This document shows positions 36,918-48,440 of a stretch of DNA of 64,000 nt, one piece after another. The translations under genes were made by a program, and so were the position numbers. Below the pieces are notes generated by a model. That model was not told the origin of the DNA. It did no database searches and saw nothing but the letters and a program-made list of their open reading frames with translations. The stretch spans positions 124,001 through 188,000 of the forward strand of contig JACGCM010000393.1 of the NCBI GenBank assembly GCA_014058105.1. Direction: 5' to 3'. Source of the DNA: Kingdonia uniflora (Eukaryota > Streptophyta > Magnoliopsida > Ranunculales > Circaeasteraceae). Position 1 is the stretch's first letter, and each line of letters starts with the position of its first letter.

Positions 36918-38424
36918 AGCTAATCTTATTTACTTTCATCCGATGCCAAAAATAGCTTGTAGACAAATCTGAAACATAAAATGTAAAGAATGTTAGATTC
37001 TTAATACCCAAAGCAACAGAAAGTTATCACGCAGCATGTAATCTATCTAGAAGGTTTTATGATATCTAAAAATTTCCGTGAAACGTAAGTATCTTGTGGT
37101 TAAGGATTTTCAGTTTTAGAAAAAAGAGGTTGGAGATTACTTACAAGACTATTAACTACGAACATACTTATTTAGACAGATATCGGTATACCCAATAAGC
37201 TAATTTTCTATTTGGTATTCATAAACAGAACATTACACCCTAGGTTGAACTTTGAAGGGCATTAAAGGGGGTTGTTGAACTTTGAGAAGACAAAATTCCA
37301 CGAAACAAAATCGGACTTCGAGGGGTAGTTATACTCAAGAGTCTCAGACAGTTAAGCGTCTAAATCGAGTAAACAACTAGATACCAGGCACCAAACTAAA
37401 CCCTTCTATAATCAATGGGGGCTGTTTTATTCCAATGTTTTGTTCCATGCAAACTACCAAGCTCCAAAATTTAAAAAAAAATCCGCTATTTTTCACCCCA
37501 TAACAATACATTTAGCTTCCTCTAAACCAAATCACAAATAAAAAAATACCCAAAACATAAAAACACAATACCAACCCACCCAGTAATCCAAAAACACAAT
37601 TGCATCAAAAATTTCTACAAAACTAAACAGAATTCAACAATTTCCATCAAATTCCACAATCAATTCACATAAACATAGCATATAAAACTTATCTCAATCA
37701 CATAAACACAAAACAACTAAAAAATCGAATCACAATTGTTACCTAGAGAGGCAGAGATCCTAAGAGGTTTCAGAGAAACCCTAATTCGATCGCTCTAGAT
37801 CTCCCTCGGGAGACTTTGTTTGAATGCAGAAGCAATGACTAATAAAAAGTGACGGAGATTTATTTATTTTTTTCCGTGGGAAAGGAAATCAAATCAAATC
37901 AAATTTATATAAATAAAATAAAAGTAAGAATCATAGGAGATGAAGTAAAGAGAGAGACGGGAGGTATCAATGAAGACCACGTGCTATAGCACGTGGCTAA
38001 GTGGAGCCTTCATCAAGGAATGGGCAATGCTTTTGGTTAGTGGATCCAAAAGGCGTCGTGTTCAATGTCGGCCGACATGTCGACCCGATACATCGAATTT
38101 TTTAGAAGAGTGACAAATAATATCGATTGATACGTAAAATTATAGTGATATTGTCTTGGTCTTAATCTCGATCTCAAGACTCCTCAAAATTATTAACAGT
38201 TTTGTCAACACCTGTCACCCAAGACTCTCTGACGCGCCTGTTGGATAGGGACATATGTATCTGTCTTCGTTAGTTAGGTGGCTAAATTTTGTTAGAAGTT
38301 GGAAAATTTAGATAGGTGACTATTAGTTTTTGAGATGTTGAAGGAGTTTTTAACACGAGTCTTGGTTTCTAGAGGCCAAGACTCACTCTGCTGGAGATGC
38401 TCGTATAAAACTTCTGAGAAGCTA
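36918..38424. other. DGK 5' flank and promoter region
   Basis: The minus-strand DGK leader and promoter should lie here. An AG-type acceptor close upstream of the ATG suggests an intron in the leader, which may start near 37740. No other gene recognised. Confidence 0.4.
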
Positions 38425-39129
38425 GGTGGTGTTTGTTTTTCAAGTGCTGAATGCTAAAAAAAAATTCAAGTGCTGAATGCTGAATGTTTTGAAGTGCTGA
38501 ATAAGTTATGGTGTTTTTTTCTTCTAAGAAGTGCTGAAAACTGGTAAAACTGATAAATATCTTAAATACCCTTGTTATAAAAGAACACGACTTCAAACAT
38601 ATTCGAATAAACAAAAGTTCGGTCTGTATCTGCCCCTCTCTGTTCAAACAAAATGACAAAATGGACAAAAAAGAATGGACATACAAAAGACATCATTGCA
38701 CAAAATGGTTTATACAGATCATAAGCATTAAAGATAGTCTGAAGTACGAATCTTAAGATAACACAACCCAACATAGTCTAAAATAGCAAATAGTCGAACA
38801 TCAACATAGTTTATAAATCTGAAAAACAAGATAATCCAAAATAACAATGCATAGAAAACTAAACTCCGAGAAACTGCATCAGGTAGAGTTTCTTTGATTC
38901 CAGCGCAGCCAAACCCATAAACATGTCATCATATTCTAGATGTTCATTAAACTTCAAACATGTTCAGTAGCCACTCTGTTTGCAAAAATAGATTCCATCA
39001 AGTCTTCATGAAGTAACCCACCTTTCATAAATGTACTGACGTTCTCATTTATCTGATGTGTATCAAGAAAACAAACATTCAAAAATTTATAATATTACTA
39101 TACATATGAACATAATAAACAAAAGATTA

Positions 39130-39489
39130 CTATACCTTAATCAAGGCATCCCACTCTTCGGGTGGAAGATGAAACGTGCGGGTTTCTGCATTAAAACCAT
39201 TCTCAGTCCTTCTCAAAAGCCATGTCCAAGCATTGTACTTCGCCTTTTGGTAAAACCAGACATTACTAAAATATTTTGGTTCACGAGTTATGTTAAATTT
39301 TGCCTTGTACTCCTCCCTAATCTTGGCCCAAGAGGCTTTCGAAAGTCCAGACCCCACATCTTTACTTGTGTCAAGTTCACGTTTGCATAATGCAAGATAA
39401 GTGTACAACATCTCACCATTAAGTTGTTTTGCGTGTCTGGGAGTATCTTGGCTTGGGTCTTGTCGAGCCTTCTTATTCTTTGGAGGCAT
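39130..39489 (-). CDS. Myb/SANT-like DNA-binding ORF of the Harbinger-like element
   Basis: A 119-residue open frame starting MPPKNKKARQD. It has a Trp-based Myb/SANT-like helix pattern (LYTYLALCKREL, SKASWAKIREEYKAKFN, FSNVWFYQKAKYNAW) like the proteins encoded as ORF1 of PIF/Harbinger elements, which bind the element ends together with the transposase. Usual family proteins are longer, so this copy is C-terminally shortened. Whether it is expressed is unknown; it could act only on partner elements elsewhere. Confidence 0.65.
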   Translation of the reverse strand: MPPKNKKARQDPSQDTPRHAKQLNGEMLYTYLALCKRELDTSKDVGSGLSKASWAKIREEYKAKFNITREPKYFSNVWFYQKAKYNAWTWLLRRTENGFNAETRTFHLPPEEWDALIKV

Positions 39490-39619
39490 GGTAAAACCTG
39501 ATGAAGAAATCAAAACAAAAATGTCAGCAATATATTCTACATACAGTATATCACAATGGTAAAAGATGCTATTATGGTTTGCTTTATGCTAAAAGATGCC
39601 TTGAGTTCATAGTAAGTAA

Positions 39620-40090
39620 CGCTTATGGGCTCAGTACATCCAGCTTATCAGAACATACTAGTCCATGCACAGAAAGCAGTATAGATGATAGTAGTTTAGA
39701 GCATGCCACAATCTAATGAATAAGTGTTCAGTACTTTCATGGGCATTTATGCATTTATTGCATAAAGACTGGTTCAGAATGCCTCTTTGCACCAGTCTGC
39801 CTTGAGTTGCAAGTTTTCTAATAAGCATCTGCCAGGTGATGCTATGCTTAGGAGCAGCTGGGTAAAGCTAACAAAATTTTACTCCACTAAGCTACTACTC
39901 TTTTGTTCCTTATTGCCTTGTAAGTGCCTACAACATTAAAAGTGCCCTCATTACTTGGTACAATAAGGTCTTTGTCTCCTTGAGTTTCATAGATAATTGG
40001 TATAGCTTCAAAGATATCACTTATGCAGTTTTGGAGGTGAAGGGGGATAACAGTCCATCTGAAAAAACTGAAAAAGCTGCTATCCATTTA
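39620..40090 (-). mobile_element. LINE zf-RVT fragment
   Basis: The minus strand encodes pieces of the region after a LINE reverse transcriptase: GTFNVVGTYKAIRNK, then with stops ITWQMLIRKLATQGRLV and CNKCINAHES. It is broken by several stops and lies within the Harbinger-like element. Confidence 0.65.
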
Positions 40091-40199
40091 TGCTATCCAT
40101 AAACTGTTACTATAGTAGGAATAACAGTTAACAGAAAAAGTGCACTCAGCAGTTAAAGAATCATCAGGGGACTGCTATACTATGACAATATCAGTAGGG

Positions 40200-40520
40200 G
40201 ACTGCACTTTTTATTCAGCAGTTAAAGAATCAATAAACATAAGTAAAATCAAAGAATCAATAAACATTGGATTGCAGATAAAATCAAAGAATCAATAAAC
40301 ATTGCAGATTCAAGACCAATGAAGCTAAACACAATAAAGCTAACACAATAAACATTGCAGATTCAATAAACATTGCAGATAAAATCAAAGATCAATAAAC
40401 ATTGCAGATTCAATAAACATTGCAGATTCAACATTGCAGCTAAACACAATAAAACTAACAACCCAACACCCAAAATCAGATTCAACATTGCAGATTCAAC
40501 ATTGCAAATGAAATGCGAAA
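40200..40520. repeat. AT-rich minisatellite (AATAAACATTGCAGAT units)
   Basis: Irregular array of a 16-bp motif AATAAACATTGCAGAT alternating with AAATCAAAGAATC-like spacers, repeated many times with length variation. It lies near the right end of the Harbinger-like element. Confidence 0.85.
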
Positions 40521-40827
40521 TATATAAAACAATTTGAAACTGTTCTTCGTCAATGGGTTGATGAGACAATGAAATGCTTACCTAAAAAAATTGGATCGAA
40601 GAGAGATGAGAGAGATGCGAGATTCCTCGAGGAACTCGGTTCTTCAGGCGTTGAGGAGAAGGGCAATTGAGGAACCAATTTCTCTCCTTCAACTGAATTT
40701 TTTTTAAGCATGAAATCAAGGCTGAATTTTTTTTGCTGAATTTGTTGTCTTAAAAAAAATTCAACAGTTAAAAGAAACATAAAACCAGCTGCTGAAAAAA
40801 AAATTCAACGTGCAAAAGAACACCACC

Positions 40828-41977
40828 TAAGACTGAACTTCGATATAAATGCACAACCTCTTTAATGCACCACAAACTTTGGTCCCGAAATCCAAATTTT
40901 GTTGCACTGCTGCATTAGCTACTTTGATATTTTGTCAGAATTTTTTTAACTTTAGCTATACTCAACTCCAGCATTGCTTCTTTCTCCTTTTTATTATTTG
41001 AGTAATTGCACATTTAAATTTTGCTATAATGTCTCTAGAGGGCAGCGGATATAGGGGAAGAGCCATGGTTCCCCTTTATTTTATTTTTCAACTTACGACC
41101 TTTATCCGTGCTTCTAGTGTCAACAACCAGTTTCATTTTTAATCGACTATACTACCTTCAGCACAATGCATGAATCCTTTAATAGAGGGCAACATGTCAG
41201 ACATACTCAGGTTTGATATCCATTTTCATACGAATGGGGAATACACCGCATCTTTCAAAAATGGCATGATACACCTTGACCATCCTCATTGCATTTTTAT
41301 CTAGTCATAAAAATACTTGCAAGAAAGACGCCTCCAACGAAGGAGAATCCCTACTCCTTTTCCCACTATCTCTATCCTAGGTATTGAAATACTAAGTCTT
41401 GCAATATCGCATTGTTAAAGGTGTGTTATTGATGGTTTGGAAAATATTCTAGCAATGAATCAATAGGGGTCAAGGGCGAAACAACCAATTGAAACCAAGA
41501 GAAAATATTATAGACCAAAACTCTGCTTTCAGAATGTGAAAAATGAGAGCTAAATTGGAAGGCAAAGTTGACTGAAATTGCAAATCGAAAACCCTGAAAA
41601 CGAAATCCAAATCGAAAGCTAAAGCTTCAATCGAGATTCTAGGGCTTCGGAGAGATTCTCATTTAGAGTTTTACTGCCAATTAAAATCCTTGAAACCCAA
41701 CCCTAAATCACCAATTACAACCCTGAATTTGGTGGGCTTAATTTTAGATTAGGCTAAAGTTATTTAGGGAGGGGAGCGTATAAAATAAATTGACATAAAA
41801 GTTTTTTTTTTCCCAGTATATGGTTTAAGTATATATACTATTATATAATTACATACATATATTTAGGGAGGGGAGCGTATAAAAGATAATTTTTTGCAAA
41901 AATTAAGGAGCGTATAAAATAATATGTTATGTGTATATACTGAACCCTAGGCTTAATTATATACATATACTTAAGTA
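40828..41977. other. Intergenic; nothing recognised
   Basis: AT-rich. A short segment, gtttagggaggggagcgtataaaa-like, occurs twice (near 41760 and 41860). No coding similarity. Confidence 0.4.
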
Positions 41978-41998
41978 CCCCCCCCCCCCCCCCCCCCC
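41978..41998. repeat. 21-nt C homopolymer at the LINE 3' end
   Basis: Twenty-one C on the plus strand (G on the LINE sense strand), next to a CT run, at the junction between LINE and flank. Confidence 0.95.
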
Positions 41999-44900
41999 TC
42001 TCTCTTTTTCGAACTAAAGCATAATATATTAACTAAAGAGAGTTTGGGCTGCCGTGAGTATCCATCCCGGCATAGAAGCCCATTATACAAGCCACAATGA
42101 CTAGCGCCAAGAGCTGCTAGTTCATGTGATAAAAAGTTCAAGGATCTAGAGATCCAATAAAAAGAAAAATTAGCAAGGTTTTTGCATAAATTTAAACTGG
42201 TTGAAGCTGCGTAGCCGTACTCCACTGAACTCCAGATAAAGGGTCTTTAAGATAGTTTATCACATTCTGACAATCGGTAAAGAGAAGTACGTCTTTTCCT
42301 CTGATCTATTCTGCACTCAGTTGGACCACCCAGGGAATGCATTTCCCTTCAGCTTGCTCCGCACTGTCTACGGAGATTGGTGTATGTCCTGCAAGAATCA
42401 GAGTATTAGCCTCATTAGTTAGAATGAATCCCATTCTACCTTTGTGAGTAGCTTCTGACCAGGGCGCATCTGTGAATAATTTATAACTTGAAGCAGTAAT
42501 AACAGATGTAAAAGAATGATCAACGTAATTAGTTTGGTAGCAAACAGGTTGACTAGAAGAATTACTGATAAACTTGATATTAGTTTGGGCCGTAAGAACG
42601 ATTTGGTTCGTATTAGGCTGTTTGTTGTTGAACGTCAATTCATTCCTAGCTTGCCAGACTCCTTCAATCATAGCACAAAACAGGGAGATTGAATACAGAC
42701 CGTTATTTTCCTGAAGGCTATGATTGAAAAGTGTTTTCAGGATTTCCAAGTATTGGAAATCAGAACTTTGTGTTCTAAGGGAGAAACAATTGCCGAACCA
42801 AAATTTAGCAACCCATTCACATTGAAAGAGAGCATGTTGTATCGTTTTAGGTTCCTTATTGCACACAGGGCAACAATTATCAGGGAGGATATGATTTTGA
42901 AAGAGCCTGTCTTTGACGGGCAGGAGGTTTTGCGTCATTTTCCAGATAAGTAATGTATGGAATTTCTAGTTTCCAGATAAAAGGAAGGTAATGGGTGTTG
43001 GTTGTAGGTTGTTGAATTGTGGATTTTCTGTCCAGTTGGATGTATGCAGATTTAACCGAGAATTTTGATTTGTGATCGGGTATCCATTAAATGGTATCTT
43101 GTCCACCTTGTTCCTGAAGTTGTAATTCCAAAATATGCAGAATTTGTTCTGGGGGAATGAGATCCCCTAATAGAGTATCATCCCACCTAGTAGGGTTTTG
43201 GTGGATCAGTTGTGAAACCCAGATGATTTTAGGTCTATCTGAATTTTTCCTAGTGGGTTTAAAGTTAGGTAATGTGGGTATCCAATTATCTTCCCAAATG
43301 TGGATGTGAGTCCCATCCCCTACAATCCATCCCAAGAAATCTTTGACATTATCCCGGGCGTCAAGGACATCCTTCCAGAATCTGGACTGAGTTTGTGTTT
43401 TTTTACAATGAAGGAAAGAAATTATGGGGAAGTACTTTGCCTGGAAGAATTTACAGAGAAAGCTATCCGGTTGAGCCAGAAAATTCCAGGTATACTTAGC
43501 CATAAGAGCAATGTTTTGAGTTGCTGCCTTTCTGAAATTAAGGCCTCCCTTCTTTTGAGTCTTACTAATGTGGTCCCACTTAGTGAGGTGATATTTGTTT
43601 GTCCCATCTTTAGTGGAACCCCACCAGAAGTCTCTGTTGAGTGAATCTATTTTTGTAGTCAATGATTGGGACAAAAGAGTACTAGCCATTTGGTATCCCA
43701 GAATAGCCAACGAAACATTCTTAATAAGAGTTGTCCTTCCCGCTTGGCTAGGATATTGATTTTTCTAGTTTTGGAGTTTATTTTTTATTCTATCAAGAAG
43801 GTATTCGCAGTCTTTTTTCTTACTATGAGAAATATGAACTGGGTTCCCCAGGTATTTAGAAGTAATATGGGTTCTTTGGATTCTCAGAATTTTTCTGATA
43901 ATTTTCCCATGTCTATCATGAATATTGGGACTAAGAAACACTTCTGATTTATCATAGTTCACTTCCTGTCCCGAAATACGATGATATTGATGTAATACAT
44001 CCTTGATAATTCCTGCTTCTTGCAGATTAGCTCGGGTGAATAAAAATGAGTCATCAGCAAAGAACATATGGGAAATGGGGGGAACTTTTCTTCCAACCTT
44101 GATTCCATGAATTTCGTTCGTTTGTTCCTTTTCAAGAAGCAACCGAGAGGGAATTTCAGTACAGAGAATGAAAAGATAGGGGGACAAAGAGTCACCTTGT
44201 CTAAGACCCTGAGAAGAGGTGAAAAAACCAAATGGAGAACCATTTATTTTAATCGAGTACGAGACCGAGGTCACAATAGTCATAATTGCGCTTAATAAGT
44301 TTTTTTTAAACCCAAATTCTTTAAGAATATGTTCTAGAAAATCCCATTCAACTCTATCATAGGCTTTGCTCATATCAAGTTTGATAGCTATACAACCTTG
44401 GATCCCTTTTTTTCTCTTTTTCAGGGTATGAATAGTTTCTTAAACAATGGTGATATTATCTTGGATATACCGTCCTTTGGTAAAGGCATTTTGAAACGGC
44501 CCTATCATGGCGGGCAAATAAGGTTTAATTCTATTGGCTATAACTTTGGACACAATTTTCATCGCCGTATTGCAAAGACTAATCGGTCTGAAATTTGATG
44601 CAGTCCCTGGGTTACGATTTTTCAGAATAAGTCTCAAGTTTGTATGATTGATCATTGCTCTGCTCTGCGTTCCCGAAAGGAAATGATTAAAACAGTTAAT
44701 CAAGTCCGTTTTAATCCAGCTCCAGGATTGTTGATAGATAAAAGGGGTGAACCCATCTAGACCAGGGCTTTTATAAGGGTGCATCGAGAAAAGAGCCACT
44801 TTCACCTCCTCTTCGGAAAATGGGAGGTTTAGAGTGTTTTGATGATGATCCAGTAGTACTGGCTGAATAAATTGATCAATAAAGTCAAAGTTATCATGAT

Positions 44901-45669
44901 TTGGAAGCATAAGGGAAGTGGAGAAGAGATCTTTAAAGTAGTCCACAAATATGGATCCGATCTGAGCTCTTTTTTCCTGTCAGATACCTTCCTTGTTTCG
45001 GAGAAACTCGATTCTATTAGAGTTCTGGTGTAATTTAGTTGCCCGGTGAAAAAACAAAGTATTTCTATCCCCTTCTTTTAACCAGATTTCTCTACTTTGG
45101 TCTCTCCAATAACATTCTTCTTTTTCGATAAGTTGCCGAAGATGAATTTGGAGGTGATTAAGTTGTTGAGGATCATAAAGATTCCTTTTAGTTTGAAGTT
45201 GAGAAATTTGGTTATCTGTGTATTTAATTTGCCTGCTCAGATTTCCAAAATGTTCCCGATCCCATTTTCTCAAAGCTTTTTGCAGGTTAATATGTTTATT
45301 CTGCAGCGTGATAACTGGGTTGCCTCTGGCCTGGTTATTTTCCCATTGTTTTTCCAGGAAAGGTTTACAATCTGGGTCTTTAAACCAAGCTGATTTAAAA
45401 TGGAATTGCCTGAAGATTTTTTGGCAATCAGGATTCGTATCAAGTAGGATAATTCCATGATCAGATGTCGTAATAGGAAAAAAAATTATTTCTGCCTCAG
45501 GGAAGAGGGAGTTCCATTGGGAGTTCATAAAGCCTCGGTCAATTCTTTCTCTAATGAGATAACCTTTATGATTGTTATTAGCCCAGGTAAAGGGGACCCC
45601 ACAAAAGGGAATATCAATTAATCCGGATTCATTAATCATATTGGAAAAAGCAAGGTTAATATGAATACT

Positions 45670-46260
45670 GGCAGTGTGATTGCAAATTTTATCCAGAGGG
45701 TCAATGACCTCGTTCAAATCCCCAATAAGCAACCAGGGGATGTTGATCAATTTTCCGAATTGGTTCAGACCATCCCAAAAAATATGTCTGAACCTCCTAT
45801 CAGGGATTCCATGAGTGAAAGAGCAAAGCCATTTTGCGAAGTTTGGATGTGATGTGATAAGGGTTTGGCAGTGTGATTGCAAATTTTATCCAGAGGGTCA
45901 ATGACCTCGTTCAAATCCCCAATAAGCAACCAGGGGATGTTGATCAATTTTCCGAATTGGTTCAGACCGTCCCAAAGAATATGTCTGAACCTCCTATCAG
46001 GGATTCCATGAGTGAAAGAGCAAAGCCATTTTGCGAAGTTTGGATGTGATGTGATAAGGGTTTGGCAGTGTGATTGCAAATTTTATCCAGAGGGTCAATG
46101 ACCTCGTTCAAATCCCCAATAAGCAACCAGGGGATGTTGATCAATTTTCCGAATTGGTTCAGACCGTCCCAAAGAATATGTCTGAACCTCCTATCAGGGA
46201 TTCCATGAGTGAAAGAGCAAAGCCATTTTGCGGAGTTTGGATGTGATGTGATAAGGGTCT
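45670..46260 (-). repeat. 197-bp tandem triplication in the LINE endonuclease
   Basis: Three adjacent copies start at 45670, 45867 and 46064, with near-identical sequence, each covering the LITSHPN to KICNHTA part of the endonuclease. Because 197 is not a multiple of three, the copies shift frame relative to one another and disrupt the domain. Confidence 0.95.
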
Positions 46261-46866
46261 GGATTGAGAAGTCACATTTGTGAATGATGTCAATGTTGAC
46301 TGAATCATTCCACATAAGCCATAGCCATTTTTTGTACCTTGAGCCGGGAGGATACAAATATTCTTGAAACCCAGTTTTTTGGTTTTTATTTTACTGATTT
46401 TTTCATCCAGTTTAGTTTCCATGACAAACAGGATATCGGGTTTTTCTTTTATAATATGGGATTTAATTGCAATAAACTAATTACAGTGAAGCAAGAACAT
46501 TGCAAAAATTACCTTATGATAGCATGGTGAGTTGAAGGCCTTGGTACTTAAGTTAGCTTTTCTCTAATCCAAAAATTAGATAATAAAAGAAGAATATGAA
46601 ATAATTAGCAGAACCAAGAAAATATACGAATTCTACCTAGGGTTACACTAAAAAATCTTTATTCTTTTTTATTTTATTTTTGGCATTCATAGTTTCCTTA
46701 GCATCTCAAAAATGAGTAATTAGTTAAAACCATGTTTTTTGTGCTTTTATCCATCAAGATTGATGTACATGCTAGTGATGAGGCCGATGCATGACTAATA
46801 GAGTTGTTATCTGATCTAGAAGATGATGAGAGCAACCGCCAAGTGTTGGCGATAAATGCTCTGTCA

Positions 46867-47454
46867 CAATCCTCGTTCGGAATAGAAAATTTGGAGAACA
46901 TAAGATTATATGTTAATCATCTAGTTAGGGTGATTAACAATCGTGGAGTTTTTGAATTTGCAGGACTTGCCGTTAAAGTATTGTGTAAAGTTTCAGATCA
47001 TCTACCACATGTATGATTCTTACCGTAGTAAAAGTTTAAGGAGTTGACATGCTTATCCTTCAATCCTCGTTCGGAATAGAAAATTTGGAGAACATAAGAT
47101 TATATGTTAATCATCTAGTAAGGGTGATTAACAATCATGAAGTTTTTTAATTTGCAGGACTTGTTGCTAAAGCATTGCGTAGAGTTTCATATCATCTACC
47201 ACATGTATGATTCTTACCGTAGTAAAAGTTTAAGGAGCTGACATGTTTATCTTTCAATCCTCGTTCGGAATAGAAAATTTGGAGAACATAAAATTATATG
47301 TTAATCATCTAGTAAGGGTGATATTAACAATCATGGAGTTTTTGAATTTGCAGGACTTGCCGCTAAAGCATTGTGTAGAGTTTCAGATCATCTACCACAT
47401 GTATGACTCTTACTGTAGTAAAAGATTAAGGAGCTGACCTGCTTATCCTTCAAT
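46867..47454 (+). repeat. 194-bp tandem triplication of a coding-like segment
   Basis: Three copies begin at 46867, 47061 and 47255 with the text caatcctcgttcggaatag; a fourth start is cut off near 47450. The first copy, with its left flank from about 46800, reads open for some 70 codons (LLSDLEDDESNRQVLAINAL, then FGIENLENIRLYVNHLVRVI, then KVSDHLPHV). Each unit contains a tttgcag before GACTTG that looks like a splice acceptor. I do not recognise the protein. It may be a duplicated exon of a dead gene. Confidence 0.85.
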
Positions 47455-47459
47455 CTAAA

Positions 47460-48120
47460 TAGCATATACAAGTAGTAAAAGTTCTAAGACACTAGAGATT
47501 TTACCTGCACATGTTTATTTTTACGATTTTTAATATAAAATTTGTCCTCTACATTATGCTTATCTTGTTGAAATGTACCTATTTCTTACATTTACTTTTT
47601 GAATAGAGAAATTGGTGGTTTTAGACTTTTGTTTGGCTGCTTACTATCATTGAGGGTATCTTGACAGGGTATGAGTAAAATATTTTTGGTATTGAAGAAG
47701 TGCGTGCAAAGATCGTGTATACACTCATCTTGACCTAACTACTTTATAACTTATTTGTGAGTTAGAAGTATCAAAACAATGTGAACTTCTGTGAGGACAA
47801 TGTAATTATTATATTTAGATGATTATTGTGTTAACTTGTTAAAATTCATTACTAGGTACTTCCGAAGTTCATTTCGGAGATCTCTCCAACAAGCCAAAAG
47901 AATACATTCTCAACTCTCTTCTACGCTTCTAATTTTATAGAAGTTTATCTAGGGAATTTTTTGATTTTGAAAATGTCGCTAGTACACTCATGGGGATGGA
48001 GGCTTATATTTGGCACAAAATTCTTGTTGGTTGACATTTTTATTTGTTTTGTGATAGTTATTTGTAAATTCCCCAAAAGCTTGATTCATTTTTAGAAAGT
48101 AGAACGGAGAAAAACTATTG
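47460..48120. other. No gene recognised
   Basis: AT-rich DNA between the triplicated segment and a transporter-like fragment. No coding similarity seen. Confidence 0.4.
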
Positions 48121-48129
48121 GAAGACTAT

Positions 48130-48440
48130 AAACGCTTGCTGAATATAAAAAAGAGTTCTCCAAAATAATCAAAGATATTGTAAGAAGACGAAACATTACC
48201 AAACCATTTAAAGAGTTGCTCAAACATATTTATTATCCACATCTAGCATTGGCTACTGTAGCAGTCCCGTATCAAGCTTTGATAGGAATGCTGCAATATA
48301 CTTTTTTTATGCCACGAAGCAATGAGATCCTAGGGAATCGAGAAGGCTCATTGAATGGATACCCGTACGATGTGATATTACTTACGAGTTTGGTCGGCAC
48401 TTTTGTATATGCATTCTTCGTTCGCATTTTTTGTACGTAG
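48130..48440 (+). pseudogene. Possible fragment of an STP-type sugar transporter
   Basis: Open plus-strand reading from about 48138 (EYKKEFSKII, then NITKPFKELLKHIYYPHLAL) into a hydrophobic stretch and LLTSLVGTFVYAFFV. The order of a basic loop with PF-x-LL, a PxL segment, a hydrophobic helix and a second helix resembles the mid-loop to TM7-8 region of plant monosaccharide/H+ symporters. The characteristic QQ-x-TGIN is not preserved, so this is tentative. No flanking exons were found; if correct, it is a dead remnant. Confidence 0.3.

Larger units (their letters stand above)
38425..40827 (-). mobile_element. PIF/Harbinger-like DNA transposon, lacking a transposase
   Basis: The ends carry inverted repeats beginning GGTGGTGTT and continuing through a T-rich run to a GAA-containing motif. 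Flanking triplets are CTA on the left (38422-38424) and TAA on the right (40828-40830), an imperfect match to the family's TWA target, so the exact ends are tentative. It contains the Myb/SANT-like ORF described separately, but I find no DDE transposase. A LINE fragment and an AT-rich minisatellite occupy the right half. Confidence 0.6.
41978..46440 (-). mobile_element. L1-type LINE, nearly complete ORF2, decayed
   Basis: Minus-strand non-LTR retrotransposon whose ORF2 can be followed almost throughout. The endonuclease (from about 46420) starts METKLDEKIS and includes LLIGDLNEV, FTWANNNHKG and TTSDHGIILLD. The reverse transcriptase follows, with SPGLDGFTPFIYQ, NFRPISLCNTAMKI and, after a stop, SKAYDRVEWDFLE, SQGLRQGDSLSPYLF and HMFFADDSF. 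Then come NRDFWWGS and a zf-RVT with CPVCNKEPKTIQHALFQC. Last is an RNase H ending WISRSLNFLSHELAALGA. Only a few stops and frameshifts separate the open segments, so it is not very old. ORF1 is absent (5' truncation near 46470). The 3' end carries GAAAAAGAGAGA followed by a 21-nt G run rather than a plain poly-A tail. The endonuclease carries a tandem triplication. Confidence 0.9.

Noticed and set aside
38130..38410. Possible MITE ending in GGAGATGCTC near 38394
   Set aside because: I could not find a matching left terminus or a target duplication.
43300..45460. Plus-strand open frames inside the LINE at 41978-46440
   Set aside because: They overlap clear minus-strand reverse transcriptase and endonuclease and have no similarity of their own.
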